64,000 bases of DNA. Origin: Pseudomonas sp. Bout1 (GTDB taxonomy: Bacteria > Pseudomonadota > Gammaproteobacteria > Pseudomonadales > Pseudomonadaceae). The position numbers and the translations under genes were made by a program. The notes beneath the pieces are model-generated. The model was given only the letters and a program-made list of their open reading frames with translations. It searched no databases and had not been told where the DNA came from. The stretch covers positions 5,967,001-6,031,000 of the forward strand of contig NZ_JAVIWK010000001.1 in NCBI RefSeq assembly GCF_034314165.1, given 5' to 3'. Below, piece after piece: positions 21,419 to 29,772 of the stretch (position 1 is the first letter of the stretch; each line of letters begins with the position of its first letter).

Positions 21419-22864
21419 TTACGAACCGATGTAGCTGGTTTTCACCACGGTGTAGAACTCTTGCGCATAGCGACCCTGCTCACGCGAACCGTAGGATGAA
21501 CCCTTACGGCCACCGAATGGAACGTGGTAATCCACACCGGCAGTCGGCAGGTTGACCATCACCATCCCGGCCTGGGAATGACGCTTGAAGTGGTTGGCGT
21601 ACTTCAGCGACGTAGTAGCGATACCGGCCGACAGGCCGAATTCGGTGTCGTTGGCCATCGCCAGCGCTGCTTCGTAATCCGCTACGCGCACTACGTTGGC
21701 CACCGGGCCAAAGATCTCTTCTCGGCTGATGCGCATCGCGGCTTCGCTGTCGGCAAACAGCGTCGGCGCAAGGAAGTAACCTTCGGTGTCGCACGTCACC
21801 AGTTCACCGCCACTGACCAAACGAGCACCTTCGCTCTGGCCGATGTCGATGTACTTCAGGTCCTGGTCCAACTGGGCCTGGGAAACCACCGGGCCGATGT
21901 CGGTGCCGGTTTTCAGCGCATGGCCGACCTTGATCGACTTCATGCGTTCAGCCATGGCCGCGACAAACTGGTCGTGAATCCCGGCGGTGACGATAAAGCG
22001 GCTGGAGGCCGTGCAACGCTGGCCTGTGGAGTAGAACGCGCTCTGCACCGAGAGCTCGACGGCTTGTTTGAGGTCGGCGTCGTCGAGAATGATCTGCGGG
22101 TTCTTGCCGCCCATTTCCAGCTGCACCTTGGCCTGGCGCGACACGCAGCTGACAGCGATCTGGCGACCTACACCCACCGAGCCGGTGAAGCTGATGCCGT
22201 CGACTTTCGGGCTGTTGACCATGGCATCACCGACCACACGGCCGCTGCCCATTACCAGGTTGAATACACCGGCGGGGAAGCCGGCGCGGGAGATGATTTC
22301 GGCCAGGGCCCAGGCACAACCTGGTACCAGTTCGGCGGGTTTGAGCACCACGCAGTTGCCGTAGGCCAGGGCTGGGGCGATCTTCCAGGCAGGGATGGCA
22401 ATCGGGAAGTTCCACGGGGTTATCAGACCAACCACGCCCAATGCTTCACGGGTGACTTCAACGTTGACGCCGGGGCGCACCGACGGCAGGTAGTCGCCGG
22501 ACAGGCGCAGGCACTCACCGGCGAAGAATTTAAAGATGTTACCGGCGCGGGTCACTTCGCCGATGGCTTCGGGCAGGGTCTTGCCCTCTTCCCGGGCCAG
22601 CAGGGTGCCAAGTTCTTCGCGACGGGCGAGGATTTCGCTGCCGACTTTATCCAGTGAGTCATGACGCGCCTGGATGCCGGAAGTGGACCACGCAGGGAAT
22701 GCCGCACGAGCCGCGTCGATGGCGGCATTAACTTGAGTGAGGTCAGCCTTGGCGAATTCGCCAATGACATCAGACAACTCCGACGGGTTGATATTGGCCG
22801 AATAGTCGGCGCCGGTAACCCACTGGCCACCGATGTAGTTTTCAAAACGCTTGGCTTGGGACAC
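21419..22864 (-). CDS. Aldehyde dehydrogenase, probable alpha-ketoglutarate semialdehyde dehydrogenase
   Basis: The 481-residue NAD(P)-dependent aldehyde dehydrogenase has catalytic Cys284 (GQRCTASS), general base Glu250 (LEMGGKNP), Asn152 (TPWNFPIA) and Lys175 (VVLKPAE). Placed between kdgD and gudP, it most likely oxidises 2,5-dioxopentanoate, the product of KdgD, to 2-oxoglutarate and completes the aldarate pathway. The start codon is GTG at 22862-22864 with CAGGAGAG seven bases upstream; no ATG is nearby. A terminator-like hairpin separates it from kdgD. Confidence 0.93.
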   Translation of the reverse strand: MSQAKRFENYIGGQWVTGADYSANINPSELSDVIGEFAKADLTQVNAAIDAARAAFPAWSTSGIQARHDSLDKVGSEILARREELGTLLAREEGKTLPEAIGEVTRAGNIFKFFAGECLRLSGDYLPSVRPGVNVEVTREALGVVGLITPWNFPIAIPAWKIAPALAYGNCVVLKPAELVPGCAWALAEIISRAGFPAGVFNLVMGSGRVVGDAMVNSPKVDGISFTGSVGVGRQIAVSCVSRQAKVQLEMGGKNPQIILDDADLKQAVELSVQSAFYSTGQRCTASSRFIVTAGIHDQFVAAMAERMKSIKVGHALKTGTDIGPVVSQAQLDQDLKYIDIGQSEGARLVSGGELVTCDTEGYFLAPTLFADSEAAMRISREEIFGPVANVVRVADYEAALAMANDTEFGLSAGIATTSLKYANHFKRHSQAGMVMVNLPTAGVDYHVPFGGRKGSSYGSREQGRYAQEFYTVVKTSYIGS

Positions 22865-22881
22865 GAATTCTCTCCTGACGC

Positions 22882-22908
22882 AAAAAGCCGCTGATTACTC
22901 AGCGGCCT
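22882..22908 (-). terminator. Attenuator-like intrinsic terminator between kdgD and the aldehyde dehydrogenase gene
   Basis: On the minus strand GCCGCTGA-GTA-TCAGCGGC is followed by TTTTT, eleven bases after the kdgD stop and just before the next ribosome binding site. It is a good intrinsic terminator inside what otherwise looks like one operon. Confidence 0.75.
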
Positions 22909-22918
22909 TGGTGATGGG

Positions 22919-23830
22919 TTATTGCGCGCCTTGCTTGTCGATCAGCGCGGCCAGGGCTTCGTATTCTTCCGGCAGCAGATCGGTCAGCGGCGTACGCACG
23001 GGGCCGGCGTCGTAACCGACGATTTTCGCCCCGGCCTTGACGATGCTCACGGCGTAACCGGCCTTGCGGTTACGGATGTCGAGGTAAGGCAGGAAGAAAT
23101 CATCGATGATCTTGCCGACGGTGGCGTGATCTTCCCGGGCAATGGCGTGGTAAAAATCCATCGCGGTTTTAGGAATGAAGTTGAACACCGCCGAGGAGTA
23201 CACCGGCACGCCCAAGGCCCTGTAGGCAGCGGCGTAAACCTCTGCAGTCGGCAAACCACCCAGGTAGCTGAAACGGTCACCGAGGCGACGGCGGATCGAC
23301 ACCATCAATTCAATGTCGCCCAGGCCATCCTTGTAGCCGATCAGGTTCGGGCAGCGCTCGGCCAGGCGTTCCAGCAGCGGCGCGGTCAGGCGGCAGACGT
23401 TGCGGTTATAGACCACGACGCCGATCTTGACGGATTTGCACACCGCTTCAACGTGGGCGGCAACCCCGTCCTGGCTGGCTTCGGTCAGGTAGTGCGGCAG
23501 CAGCAGCAGGCCTTTGGCACCCAGACGCTCGGCTTCCTGGGCGTACTCAATGGCCTGGCGGGTGGCACCACCGACACCGGCGAGGATTGGCACGCTGGTG
23601 GCGCAGGTATCAACGGCGGTTTTCACCACTTGCGAATATTCGCTGGCCGCCAGGGAGAAAAACTCACCGGTGCCGCCAGCGGCGAACAAGGCCGTGGCGC
23701 CGTAAGGGGCCAGCCATTCCAGGCGCTTGATGTAGCCCGCCTGGTGGAAATCACCCTGGGCGTTGAAATCGGTCACCGGGAAAGACAGCAGACCGTGAGA
23801 GAGGATGGACTTCAGTTCTTGTGGATTCAT
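22919..23830 (-). CDS. kdgD: 5-dehydro-4-deoxyglucarate dehydratase
   Basis: KdgD converts 5-dehydro-4-deoxy-D-glucarate to 2,5-dioxopentanoate with loss of water and CO2. The 303-residue protein is a DHDPS/N-acetylneuraminate lyase-type TIM barrel with the pyruvate-binding GGTGEFFSL motif at 52-60, Tyr141 (VVYNRN) and the Schiff-base Lys167 (IGYKDGLGD). The length is normal. It is the promoter-proximal gene of the aldarate block: a TTGACG-N16-TACGAT promoter overlapped by a palindrome lies 70-95 bases upstream. Confidence 0.95.
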   Translation of the reverse strand: MNPQELKSILSHGLLSFPVTDFNAQGDFHQAGYIKRLEWLAPYGATALFAAGGTGEFFSLAASEYSQVVKTAVDTCATSVPILAGVGGATRQAIEYAQEAERLGAKGLLLLPHYLTEASQDGVAAHVEAVCKSVKIGVVVYNRNVCRLTAPLLERLAERCPNLIGYKDGLGDIELMVSIRRRLGDRFSYLGGLPTAEVYAAAYRALGVPVYSSAVFNFIPKTAMDFYHAIAREDHATVGKIIDDFFLPYLDIRNRKAGYAVSIVKAGAKIVGYDAGPVRTPLTDLLPEEYEALAALIDKQGAQ

Positions 23831-23888
23831 TATTCGAACACCCTGGGCGAAGACTTTCTGTTGAGAGATTACGGATGGTTATCTTGAT

Positions 23889-23926
23889 GTCGTACGTCAT
23901 CGTACAACTATAAAAATATTCGTCAA
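23889..23926 (-). promoter_or_regulatory. kdgD promoter with overlapping palindromic operator
   Basis: On the minus strand TTGACG (23921-23926) and TACGAT (23899-23904) are spaced by 16 bases. The imperfect palindrome GTTGTACG-ATGA-CGTACGAC (23889-23908; arms match at 7 of 8 positions) covers the -10 element and start site, where a repressor would block RNA polymerase. Its left half recurs upstream of the FadR-type regulator gene at 25865. Confidence 0.6.
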
Positions 23927-23963
23927 CTGCAATTCATCGCCGCCCTTCCCAATTGCTGCTTTC

Positions 23964-23991
23964 TTGACGTAGGAAGTTTTTCCTCTATGCT
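23964..23991 (+). promoter_or_regulatory. Sigma-70 promoter of the phospholipase-like pseudogene
   Basis: TTGACG (23964-23969) and TATGCT (23986-23991) are separated by 16 bases; both match the consensus well. The predicted start, about 23998, falls at the edge of the LexA-like box. Confidence 0.6.
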
Positions 23992-23999
23992 CGGATTGG

Positions 24000-24015
24000 C
24001 TGTATATGCATACAG
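24000..24015. promoter_or_regulatory. LexA (SOS) box candidate
   Basis: CTGTATATGCATACAG fits CTGT-N8-ACAG and agrees with the classical LexA consensus at 14 of 16 positions. It covers the predicted transcription start of the pseudogene at 24055. The minimal CTGT-N8-ACAG pattern alone would be expected about once by chance in 64 kb, so the longer match and position carry the argument. Confidence 0.55.
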
Positions 24016-24054
24016 TTATTACGGAAGATTCCTACGACATAGCAAGGAGCTAAC

Positions 24055-24913
24055 ATGTCAGGTCTTGAACTCGACACACCCGAGAAAAACCCGCCCACCC
24101 TGCGTTTTGAAGGCGGCGAACACACCGCCATCGGCGACGATACCCTGTTGCGCTTCGCCAAGGACGCCCGGCGATTCCCGCGCGTAAGGTCCAATTGCAC
24201 TTGCCCAACGGCCTGGCCCTGAGCTACGGCCAGATCATCGGCGCTACCTGAAACTGGCGGCAGACAATGCCGACCACTTCGGCGAATGGGCGCTGGCGGC
24301 TTATCTGGCGGGGCATACGGCAGCCTTACAACAAGCCGTCGTGGCGCATCAGACCGGCACCGACCAGGCGCTGGAACTGGCCTACGCCATGAACAGCTTT
24401 GCTGATCACTTTTTGACCGATCTATTTTCCGCCGGGCACCTGCGGGTACCGCGCAAACAACTGGCGGCGGTGGTGACACCGGGTGAACCGGGCTCGCTGA
24501 TCAGCCGCTTCATGCACGATGAAGACAGCAAGTTCGGGCTCAATGTGCGCAACGCCCTGGGCGAGCAGTGGCATGCCTACGGTGATAAACGCTATTTTGA
24601 CAGCAACGATGCGGCCAACCGGGCCATGGTCAAACGCGCCGTGCAGGCCTCGGCTGATCAGATCTTCGAAACGTTTATCAACGGCGTGGCGCCCTCCCCG
24701 GCCAACTTCAAGGCACCGCTGTATGTGCCCGACCTGAACGCCGCGCAAAACCCGGCGAATAACTTTTCACCGCTGTTCAAGGCCGAAGGCGACAAGGTGC
24801 TGCGGCGCAAGGACGTCAACAACCTGAATGACAAGCAGTGGACCAAAGACTGGTGGGGCTGGAGTACGTATCTGCTGCTCAAGGACTACAAGCCGAATCA
24901 GCCGGCCAGTTAA
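24055..24913 (+). pseudogene. Decayed phospholipase C-like gene
   Basis: AAGGAG and ATG at 24055 begin MSGLELDTPEKNPPTLRFEGGE, but this frame stops at 24222. Coding then continues in a second frame (KVQLHLPNGLALSYGQIIG) that stops near 24251, and a third frame runs from about 24242 (YLKLAADNADHFGEWAL) to 24913. The last part is recognisable: AYMNSFADHFLTDLFSAGHLR-like and FMHDEDSKFGLNVRN segments resemble the His/Asp metal-ligand helices of zinc-dependent phospholipase C-like proteins of P. fluorescens. There are at least two frame breaks and, judging by the short distance between the N- and C-terminal parts, an internal deletion. The family call is from memory of similar proteins and needs a search. 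Confidence 0.7.
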
Positions 24914-24945
24914 GCAAGCCCATCTTCAAGACAACACAGATCAAA

Positions 24946-25051
24946 TGTGGGAGCTGTCGAGCCCCAGCGAGGCTGCGATGGGATCGACTCGGTGTACCTG
25001 CCAGACCTCAGCGCCTGCATCGCAGCCTCGCTGGGGCTCGACAGCTCCTAC
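24946..25051. repeat. REP pair of a second sequence class, 29-bp perfect stem
   Basis: Two inverted copies beginning GTGGGAGCTGTCGAGCCCCA pair over about 29 bp without a mismatch around a loop of about 45 bases. The internal sequence (CGAGCCCCAGCGAGGCTGCGAT) differs from the CTGGCTTGCCTGCGAT class used elsewhere in the window. It lies between the pseudogene and the converging regulator gene. Confidence 0.85.
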
Positions 25052-25064
25052 GTTTGAATAGGCA

Positions 25065-25814
25065 CTAGCCGCGCTGCGCTTCCGCCTCTTCATGAGCATG
25101 GCGCAGCCGCTCACGGCTGTTGGTCAGGTGCAAGCGCATGGCCGCCCGCGCCGCATCCGAATCCTGGCGAGCGATCGCCTCATAGATCTCTTCGTGTTCG
25201 CGGCTCAGGCGGCTCATGTAGTGCTGCTGGTCATCATGGGCCAGGCGTGCCGAATTCAGCCGCGTGCGCGGAATAATGCTGGTGCCCAGGTGGGTCATGA
25301 TGTCGGTGAAATAGCGGTTGCCGGTGGACAGGGCAATCTGCAGGTGAAACTGGAAGTCCGATGCCACCGCATCACCGGCGTGGGCCGCACTTTCGTTCAG
25401 CGCATCGAGGGCCGCGCGCATGCCCGCCAATTGCTCATCGCTGCGACGCTGGGCGGCAAGGCCGGCAGACTCCACTTCCAGGCTGATCCGCAGCTCAAGA
25501 ATGGCCAGCACATCGCGCAGCGTCACCACCGTGGCCGGGTCGATGCGAAAACCACTGGGGCTTGGCGTGTCCAGCACAAAGGTGCCGATGCCATGGCGGG
25601 TTTCCACCTGCCCGGCCGCCTGCAAGCGCGAGATAGCTTCGCGCACCACAGTGCGACTGACCCCATGGGCGTCCATGATTGCCGACTCGGTGGGCAGTTT
25701 GTCGCCCCGTTTGAGTTGGCCGTCGCGGATCTGCTCGGACAACACCGTGACCAATTCCTGGGCAAGGCTGCGGCGCTTGCGGGGAAGACGAGGGGCGGCG
25801 CTGGAGTTTTCCAT
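25065..25814 (-). CDS. GntR/FadR-family transcriptional regulator, probable regulator of the aldarate block
   Basis: The 249-residue protein has an N-terminal winged helix (about residues 15-82; KLPTESAIMDAHGVSRTVVREAISRLQAAGQVETRHGIGTFV) and a C-terminal helical FCD ligand domain (about 95-235). FCD domains bind small organic acids, often with a metal held by Asp/His residues, and release DNA. It lies beyond the pseudogene from kdgD. A GTTGTACGAT half-site occurs both upstream of this gene and in the kdgD promoter, so it probably represses kdgD-aldehyde dehydrogenase-gudP-garD and itself in response to an aldarate intermediate. Confidence 0.88.
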   Translation of the reverse strand: MENSSAAPRLPRKRRSLAQELVTVLSEQIRDGQLKRGDKLPTESAIMDAHGVSRTVVREAISRLQAAGQVETRHGIGTFVLDTPSPSGFRIDPATVVTLRDVLAILELRISLEVESAGLAAQRRSDEQLAGMRAALDALNESAAHAGDAVASDFQFHLQIALSTGNRYFTDIMTHLGTSIIPRTRLNSARLAHDDQQHYMSRLSREHEEIYEAIARQDSDAARAAMRLHLTNSRERLRHAHEEAEAQRG

Positions 25815-25864
25815 GATGAATCATCTATCTCGGCGATCTGAAGCACGCATGATAGCCCATGGCG

Positions 25865-25884
25865 GTTGTACGATCACCGTCCTG
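25865..25884 (-). promoter_or_regulatory. Candidate operator upstream of the FadR-type gene
   Basis: GTTGTACGATCA here matches the left part of the kdgD palindrome (GTTGTACGATGA). The right half (CCGTCCTG) is poor. It lies about 50 bases upstream of the regulator start and fits autoregulation. Confidence 0.4.
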
Positions 25885-25924
25885 TCATGACTTTCATCTA
25901 TAACCGGCGGGGTTTTGCCCAGGC

Positions 25925-25958
25925 AAAAAAATGCCCCGGCATCGCCGAGGCATTTTTT
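25925..25958. terminator. Bidirectional intrinsic terminator downstream of sspB
   Basis: TGCC-C-CGGC pairs with GCCG-A-GGCA and is flanked by A6-7 on one side and T6 on the other, so it can act on both strands. It closes the minus-strand sspAB unit. Confidence 0.8.
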
Positions 25959-25985
25959 AACACCGGCCCGAGGGCCCGCGTGTTG

Positions 25986-26405
25986 TTACTTCACCACTTT
26001 CAGACTCGGCCGGCCGCTTGGACGCGGAGGCTCGGAATCCGGCGGTGGCACATCATCTTCGCCTTCGAGCTCGATCGCTTCGTCTTCCTCAAGGGAGGAC
26101 TCCAGATCAAACACCATGCCCTGGCCATTTTCCCGGGCATAAATCCCGAGGATGGCGCCGATGGGCACGAACAACGTATGCGGCACACCGCCGAAACGCC
26201 CTTCGAAGCTGACCGCTTCATTGTCCATGTGCAGGTGTCGCACAGCACTGGGTGAAACGTTCAGGACGATTTGCCCGTCACTGGCAAAACCTTGCGGTAC
26301 CTGAACCGCAGGAAACTCGGAATTGACCAGCATGTGCGGGGTGCAATCGTTGTCCACTATCCACTCATAGAGCGCGCGGACCAGGTAAGGTCGACTGGAG
26401 TTCAT
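25986..26405 (-). CDS. sspB: ClpXP protease specificity-enhancing factor SspB
   Basis: SspB tethers ssrA-tagged and other substrates to ClpXP. The 139-residue protein has the folded substrate-binding part at residues 1-105 (SSRPYLVRALYEWIVDNDCTPH, VNLSPSA-like and GRFGGVPHTLFVPIGAILGIYARENG), an acidic linker, and the C-terminal ClpX-docking tail ending RPSLKVVK, as in other SspB proteins. I chose ATG at 26403-26405 over the adjacent upstream TTG. The gene follows sspA by 17 bases. Confidence 0.96.
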   Translation of the reverse strand: MNSSRPYLVRALYEWIVDNDCTPHMLVNSEFPAVQVPQGFASDGQIVLNVSPSAVRHLHMDNEAVSFEGRFGGVPHTLFVPIGAILGIYARENGQGMVFDLESSLEEDEAIELEGEDDVPPPDSEPPRPSGRPSLKVVK

Positions 26406-26422
26406 CAACGGCTCCTTAAGCC

Positions 26423-27040
26423 TTAGCGCATATCGCGTTCGACACCAGACAGACTCGCCTGGAAAGCCTCACGCGCAAACTGGCGCTCCATGTAGTCAAG
26501 CAGCGGCTTGGCAGGCCGCGGCAGTTCTATGCCCAAAATCGGCAAGCGCCAGAGTATGGGTAATAGGCAGCAATCCACCAGACTTTGTTCCTCGCTGAGG
26601 AAAAAAGGTTTGTCGGCGAACAACGGCGAAACACCGGTCAGGCTCTCGCGCAATTCCTTGCGCGCCTGGACCCGGGCCGCTTCTTTACTGCGTGAATCCA
26701 GAATCAGGTCCACCAGGCCACACCAGTCACGCTGGATCCGATGGATCAGCAGGCGGCTGTTGGCACGCGCCACCGGATATACCGGCAGCAGCGGTGGATG
26801 GGGGTAACGCTCATCCAAGTATTCCATCACCACGGTTGACTCCCACAACGCCAGGTCACGATCGACCAGGGTGGGCAAGCTGCCGTAAGGGTTCACTTCG
26901 ATCAGTTTCGGCGGGTGACGACCCGCCTCGACAGTAATGATCTCTGCGCTGACACCCTTCTCTGCGAGCACGATGCGTACTCGGTGGGAATAGTGGTCGG
27001 CGGGGTCGGAGTAACAGGCCAACCGATTGGTCACGCCCAT
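26423..27040 (-). CDS. sspA: Stringent starvation protein A (SspA)
   Basis: SspA is a glutathione-transferase-fold protein that binds RNA polymerase holoenzyme and affects stationary-phase and stress transcription rather than conjugating glutathione. The 205-residue product has the thioredoxin-like N-terminal domain ([25 protein letters not shown]), the [18 protein letters not shown] segment, and a helical C-terminal half. It heads the sspAB operon, downstream of petABC on the same strand, separated by a long hairpin. Confidence 0.96.
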   Translation of the reverse strand: MGVTNRLACYSDPADHYSHRVRIVLAEKGVSAEIITVEAGRHPPKLIEVNPYGSLPTLVDRDLALWESTVVMEYLDERYPHPPLLPVYPVARANSRLLIHRIQRDWCGLVDLILDSRSKEAARVQARKELRESLTGVSPLFADKPFFLSEEQSLVDCCLLPILWRLPILGIELPRPAKPLLDYMERQFAREAFQASLSGVERDMR

Positions 27041-27085
27041 GGCGGTCCTCCTCGCTTGTTGAAATTATCGGAAGCTCAAAAACGA

Positions 27086-27156
27086 GCGCGCCCAGTGAGC
27101 ATCTCCGTGACGCCTGGATAAACCAGACTTACCTTCAGAGATGCCGCTGGGCGCGC
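27086..27156 (-). terminator. Long multi-tier hairpin between petC and sspA
   Basis: GCGCGCCCAG pairs with CTGGGCGCGC, then GCATCT with AGATGC, and a small CTGG/CCAG hairpin caps the loop. On the minus strand the stem is followed by TCGTTTTT, so it probably ends petABC transcripts, but a 71-base three-tier structure is larger than a normal terminator. Confidence 0.6.
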
Positions 27157-27185
27157 AAGATTAACAGCAATTACTTACGGTTGGA

Positions 27186-27965
27186 TCAATGCACATCCTT
27201 CCAGTATTCGCGTTTCAGCAGATAAGCGAACACGAAGAAGAAGGCCAGGTACAGCAACACATAGGTACCAATGCGCTGATGCTGCAGCTTCACTGGGTTG
27301 GCCGAGTAGGCCAGGAAGGTCACCAGATTCTTGACCTTCTCGTCGAACTGCTCTTCGTTCAGCGCGCCGGTCTTCGGCACTATGGTCAGCTGATCGCACG
27401 CTTCATGCGTCAAAGGCGTACCGGTGAGCGGATCATACTGCTTCTTGCCGTCTTCGACGATTTGTACTTGCTTGCATCCTACCACTTGGCGGCCTTGCAG
27501 GCCGACCAGAACGTTAGGCATACCGACGTTCGGGAACACTTTGTTGTTCACGCCGTAGGGACGCGCCGGGTCTTCGTAGAAGGATTTCAGGTAACCGTAC
27601 AGCCAATCGGTGCCACGTACACGCGCCACCAGGGTCAGGTCGGGCGGTGCAGCCCCGAACCAGGTCTTGGCGTCGGCAGGTTGCATGCCGATGGTCATGT
27701 GGTCGCCGATCTTCGCCCCGGTGAACACCGAGTGACTGAGCATCACGTCATGGGGAATGCCCAAGTCATCGGCCACACGCTCGTAACGCTGGAACTTGGC
27801 ACTGTGGCAGCCCATGCAATAGTTGGTGAACGTACGCAGCCCGTCCTGCATTGCGGCCTTGTCCGACACGTCGATGTCGACTTTTTCCAGATCCGGGCCA
27901 TGTTCAGCAGCGAAAGACAGCAGCGGCAGCGCCGCAAGAATGAATGCAACGAATAATTTTTTCAT
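27186..27965 (-). CDS. petC: Ubiquinol-cytochrome c reductase, cytochrome c1
   Basis: Cytochrome c1 carries electrons from the Rieske protein to soluble cytochromes in the bc1 complex. The 259-residue precursor has an N-terminal signal sequence (KKLFVAFILAALPLLSFAA), the heme site CMGCH near residue 49, a probable Met ligand in the DHMTIGMQ region, and one C-terminal membrane anchor (YVLLYLAFFFVFAYLL). It overlaps petB by one base. This is a separate c1 gene, not fused to cytochrome b. Confidence 0.97.
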   Translation of the reverse strand: MKKLFVAFILAALPLLSFAAEHGPDLEKVDIDVSDKAAMQDGLRTFTNYCMGCHSAKFQRYERVADDLGIPHDVMLSHSVFTGAKIGDHMTIGMQPADAKTWFGAAPPDLTLVARVRGTDWLYGYLKSFYEDPARPYGVNNKVFPNVGMPNVLVGLQGRQVVGCKQVQIVEDGKKQYDPLTGTPLTHEACDQLTIVPKTGALNEEQFDEKVKNLVTFLAYSANPVKLQHQRIGTYVLLYLAFFFVFAYLLKREYWKDVH

Positions 27966-29176
27966 CAGCCAGTCACCCTATCCGGTACCGGTTTGGTCTT
28001 CTCGAGCCGGGTGTAGAACGGCATCAGAATGAAGTAGGCGAAGTACAGGAAGGTGCACACCTGCGACAGCAACGTACGCTCCGGGGTCGGCGCCAGCACG
28101 CCCAGTACACCCAGGATCACGAATGCAATGCAGAACACCCACAGCCAGATCTTGCTCAACCAGCCCTTGTAACGCATGGACTTGACCGGGCTACGGTCCA
28201 GCCAGGGCAGCACGAACAGCACCGCAATCGCCGCGCCCATGGCAATAACGCCCATGAGTTTGTCGGGAATCGCGCGCAAGATCGCGTAGAACGGGGTGAA
28301 GTACCAGACCGGGGCAATGTGTTCCGGGGTCTTGAACGCGTTCGCCTGTTCGAAGTTCGGTTTCTCCAGGAAATAACCGCCCATCTCCGGGAAAAAGAAC
28401 ACGATCGAGCAGAAAACGAACAGGAACACCACCACGCCGACGATATCTTTCACGGTGTAGTACGGGTGGAACGGAATGCCGTCCAGCGGTATGCCGTTCT
28501 CGTCCTTGTGCTTCTTGATGTCGACGCCATCGGGGTTGTTCGAACCCACTTCGTGCAACGCCAGGATGTGCAGCACCACCAGCCCCAGGATCACGATTGG
28601 CAGGGCCACCACGTGCAACGCGAAGAAGCGGTTCAGGGTGATGCCCGAGATCAGGTAGTCACCTCGAATCCACTGGGTCAGGTCATTGCCGATGACCGGG
28701 ATCGCGCCAAACAGCGAGATGATCACCTGGGCGCCCCAGTAGGACATCTGGCCCCACGGCAGCAGGTAGCCCATGAAGGCCTCGGCCATCAGCGCCAGGT
28801 AGATCAGCATGCCGAAGACCCACACCAGCTCGCGGGGCTTCTGGTACGAACCGTAGAGCAAGCCACGGAACATGTGCATGTAGACCACGATGAAGAACGC
28901 CGAAGCGCCGGTGGAATGCAGCAGACGCAGGATCGAGCCGTACTCGACGTCGCGCATGATGTATTCGACGGAGGCGAAGGCTTCTTCGGCCGACGGGGTG
29001 TAGCTCATCGTCAGCCAGACACCGGTAACGATCTGGTTGACCAGTACCAAAAGTGCCAGGGAGCCAAAGAAATAGAAGAAGTTGAAGTTCTTCGGTGCGT
29101 AGTACTTGCTGAGGTGATCTTCCCACATTTTAGTCGCGGGAAAACGGGCATCCACCCAATCCATGAACTTGCTCAT
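27965..29176 (-). CDS. petB: Ubiquinol-cytochrome c reductase, cytochrome b
   Basis: Cytochrome b holds two b hemes and the quinol-oxidising and quinone-reducing sites. The 403-residue protein has eight or more membrane spans. Qo-site features are GYLLPWGQMSYWGAQVI and the PEWY-like signature in the form PVWYFTPFYAIL. The heme-ligand His residues lie in spans 2 and 4. It is joined by one-base overlaps to petA and petC, so the three subunits are translationally coupled. Confidence 0.97.
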   Translation of the reverse strand: MSKFMDWVDARFPATKMWEDHLSKYYAPKNFNFFYFFGSLALLVLVNQIVTGVWLTMSYTPSAEEAFASVEYIMRDVEYGSILRLLHSTGASAFFIVVYMHMFRGLLYGSYQKPRELVWVFGMLIYLALMAEAFMGYLLPWGQMSYWGAQVIISLFGAIPVIGNDLTQWIRGDYLISGITLNRFFALHVVALPIVILGLVVLHILALHEVGSNNPDGVDIKKHKDENGIPLDGIPFHPYYTVKDIVGVVVFLFVFCSIVFFFPEMGGYFLEKPNFEQANAFKTPEHIAPVWYFTPFYAILRAIPDKLMGVIAMGAAIAVLFVLPWLDRSPVKSMRYKGWLSKIWLWVFCIAFVILGVLGVLAPTPERTLLSQVCTFLYFAYFILMPFYTRLEKTKPVPDRVTG

Positions 29177-29772
29177 CAGGCTTTCTCCCCCTCGTCGACG
29201 CCAATGACAATGACACTGTCAGTCTCGTAGTGATGTGGCGGAACTGGCAGGTTCAGTGGTGCGGGTTGTGACTTGTAGACGCGGCCAGCGAGGTCGTAGT
29301 GCGAACCGTGGCACGGGCAGAAATAGCCCCCGACCCAGTCCTTGCCCAAGTCTGCGGGCGCAACTTCCGGGCGGAAAGTGGGAGAGCAACCCAAGTGGGT
29401 GCAGATACCGATCAGCAGCAGAATCTCCGGCTTGATCGAGCGATTTTCCTTATCGACGTAAGCGGGTTGGTCGGAATTCTTCGAGTCGGGGTCAGACAGT
29501 TGGCCCTCGATCTTCTTTAGATTCCCCAGGATTTCCTCCGTACGACGAACGATGAACACTGGCTGACCGCGCCACTCAGCAATCATTTGCTGGCCTGGAT
29601 CGATCTTGCTGATATTCACCTTCACCGGTGCACCTGCGGCTTTCGCCTTGGCACTGGGAAACCATGACCCCACGAACGGGACCGCAGCCCCCACCGCTCC
29701 TGCAGCACCCACCACGGATGTGGCTGCTACCAAGAAGCGACGCCGGCCTGCATTCACGCCGTCATTGCTCAT
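29176..29772 (-). CDS. petA: Ubiquinol-cytochrome c reductase, Rieske iron-sulfur subunit
   Basis: The Rieske protein accepts the first electron from ubiquinol. The 198-residue product has a twin-arginine-type N-terminal anchor (GRRRFLVAATSVVGAAGAVGAAVPFVG) and the 2Fe-2S motifs CTHLGC and CPCHGSHYD, with both Cys-His pairs intact. It is first in petABC. The 265-base spacer upstream, shared with the rpsI terminator region, must hold the promoter. I see no convincing -35 element there. Confidence 0.97.
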   Translation of the reverse strand: MSNDGVNAGRRRFLVAATSVVGAAGAVGAAVPFVGSWFPSAKAKAAGAPVKVNISKIDPGQQMIAEWRGQPVFIVRRTEEILGNLKKIEGQLSDPDSKNSDQPAYVDKENRSIKPEILLLIGICTHLGCSPTFRPEVAPADLGKDWVGGYFCPCHGSHYDLAGRVYKSQPAPLNLPVPPHHYETDSVIVIGVDEGEKA

